Position numbers and translations under genes: made by a program. Below, one piece after another: positions 62,666 through 64,000 of a DNA stretch of 64,000 bases (the stretch's first letter is position 1; the number at the start of each line of letters is the position of its first letter). This DNA is from Certhia americana (Eukaryota; Chordata; Aves; Passeriformes; Certhiidae). Where the stretch lies: the NCBI GenBank assembly GCA_018697195.1, contig CM031857.1, forward strand, positions 95,272,966-95,336,965, in the 5' to 3' direction. The notes beneath the pieces are model-generated. The model did no database searches and was not told the origin of the DNA. It saw only the letters and a program-made list of their open reading frames with translations.

Positions 62666-64000
62666 TGAGCAAACACATCAGAGATACAAACCAGATAGGC
62701 GGAACTGTTTTAATACATCCAAATTCTAAGTCTCAAACTGAAACTGGAAGTAGGCACCAAAAGTATTTCCTGAATAAAAGCAACGAACTTTTTGCCACAG
62801 AGAATGTGGACAAACCCACAGGTGCAGGTTGCCAGAACAGGTACCAGTTCTGCTTGTTATGGGTAACTGGACGCCATCACTTGCCTACAACTGACTCAGC
62901 AGGTGCTGCAGAAGACACTTGATTCTCATGTACCAAACTATTTTTTTTTAACCTATTTTGACAATAGTTTGCTTTTGTTCTATAATGCCTCTTTGACCAG
63001 TGTTATTTTCCCACACAGAAAGATCAATCTCCACAGTGGAACTTACATGAATTTGATCTAAGCATTATTTAATGAATGGATAATTGATGGAAGTGTTAAT
63101 AACAGCCCATATATGCTACAGACATAAGGTCATTTCCTAATTTCTTCAATAAAGAGAGAAAGGGTGAGAAGAGGCATTAACCTTTAAACAGGTTGTCACT
63201 GGGAGTGCAAAAACGTCATGGAAAAGATTCCCTTTTTTCTATTCAGTACAAGCTTCTCACTGTATTGTACACGAGTGTCACCAGTGTGGAGTGACTTGGT
63301 GAGATATAGCTGCATTACACTTTAATTCTTCCTGATCAGGAAGAAAAGATCCTTTCAAAATTCAAAGCTGAAAGTTATTGTAGAAAACATTTAAGTTTAT
63401 TAGCATAAAATACCACCTTTAAATATAACAAACAAAGCACTAACAAAATTCTAATAATTATTTTTTATATATTTCATCTACAAAAAAACCCAAAACATTA
63501 CAAATGGCAATTTTCTCTTCTCAATGTAGATTTTCATAGGAAGGTGGAGAACAATGTACAAAACTAAGATGGAAAAAATATTAACTCCTAAAGTTAAGAG
63601 GAATATAAATGTTCCTGTTGGGCAGTATCTGAATCATACAGGCTTATCCCTTCAACCTACCATCTTATATGTAGCACGCCAAGAGCTGATTGTATGTGTA
63701 AACCCACAAAACAGCTGTGCAAGTGTTTATGAACGTGCTCCTTCAACAGTAGCCCACCTGTGGGCATTGGGTTATGGTTTTGAATGTCGTAATTCCATAA
63801 TTTATTCTTGCAACAGCAAACTAAAAATACCACATCTGAAACGAAAAGCCTCATTACATCAATAACCAGATCTATTTAAGTAACAGTCCTCATGATTTCA
63901 AAAGATGATTTCACAGCCTCTTGGTTTGCAAAGCTGCTTTGACTCTGCAGGCAAATGAAACACAGAATTAAAAATTTCTTACATAATTCTCTTTACCTGA

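Larger units (their letters stand above)
56961..64000 (-). other. PUDP: last intron of PUDP (to right edge at least)
   Basis: I searched the minus strand for the preceding PUDP exon (ATSSGS-like and GKPxPDIF-like motifs) and did not find it, so the intron seems to exceed 7 kb. It holds CR1 fragments at 58020-58180 and 62390-62665 and otherwise unique AT-rich sequence. Frames such as 63554-63865 (103 codons, plus) and 61749-61997 (minus) show no domain. The extreme right edge reads CAGGTAAAG on the minus strand, a possible donor. Confidence 0.75.

Noticed and set aside
62254..62676. 140-codon minus-strand open frame
   Set aside because: It runs through a diverged CR1 3' UTR, which is non-coding, and has no recognisable domain.
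63554..63865. 103-codon plus frame near the right edge
   Set aside because: No domain or splice signals seen, and it lies antisense inside the PUDP intron.
57001..63990. Searched for an upstream PUDP exon on the minus strand
   Set aside because: No frame with the HAD motif II or III residues expected of the preceding exon was seen.

Overview
This is vertebrate nuclear DNA, almost certainly from a bird and probably a neoavian or passerine species. The evidence is repeated CR1 LINE copies with the bird-type 3' end (TTCTATGATTCTATG), several avian-type solo LTRs, AT-rich sequence with little protein coding, and one recognisable gene exon flanked by a vertebrate splice site. Nothing bacterial, plasmid or phage-like is present. 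Nearly all open reading frames of 60-140 codons are chance frames or lie inside repeats.

The only host gene I can support is the last coding exon of PUDP (pseudouridine-5'-phosphatase, formerly HDHD1) at 56784-56960 on the minus strand. It has a good splice acceptor next to it and a 3' UTR toward lower coordinates. Everything from 56961 to the right edge is then PUDP intron. Everything left of about 56380 lies downstream of the gene and looks like a gene-poor interval of more than 55 kb. In mammals the 3' side of PUDP also faces a large gene-poor region, so this layout is plausible, but synteny is inference.

Layout: 1-8185 is mostly unique sequence with an A/C-only tract (238-386) and a probable LTR (691-1057). 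8186-8806 is a small repeat cluster: an LTR, a G-quadruplex-forming run and a CR1 3' end. 11967-13325 has an ATT microsatellite and an LTR nested in another LTR with a perfect 6-bp target duplication. 15640-16200 is an unexplained GC-rich block. 16955-17282 is a pyrimidine-rich microsatellite and minisatellite. 18279-18865 is a solo LTR with a near-perfect 5-bp duplication. CR1 copies lie at 21891-22830 and 40399-42255, with short pieces at 43868, 49168, 55728, 58020 and 62390. Further LTRs lie at 25901-26487, 48463-48897 and 56000-56377. The last ends beside a primer-binding-site-like sequence and touches the PUDP 3' UTR.

I found no convincing undescribed system. The most useful leads are the LTR at the PUDP 3' end, the nested LTR that gives a relative insertion order, the long pyrimidine tract, and two GC-rich blocks I could not assign to a family. 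Family assignments of repeats rest on remembered consensus patterns and were not checked by a search.
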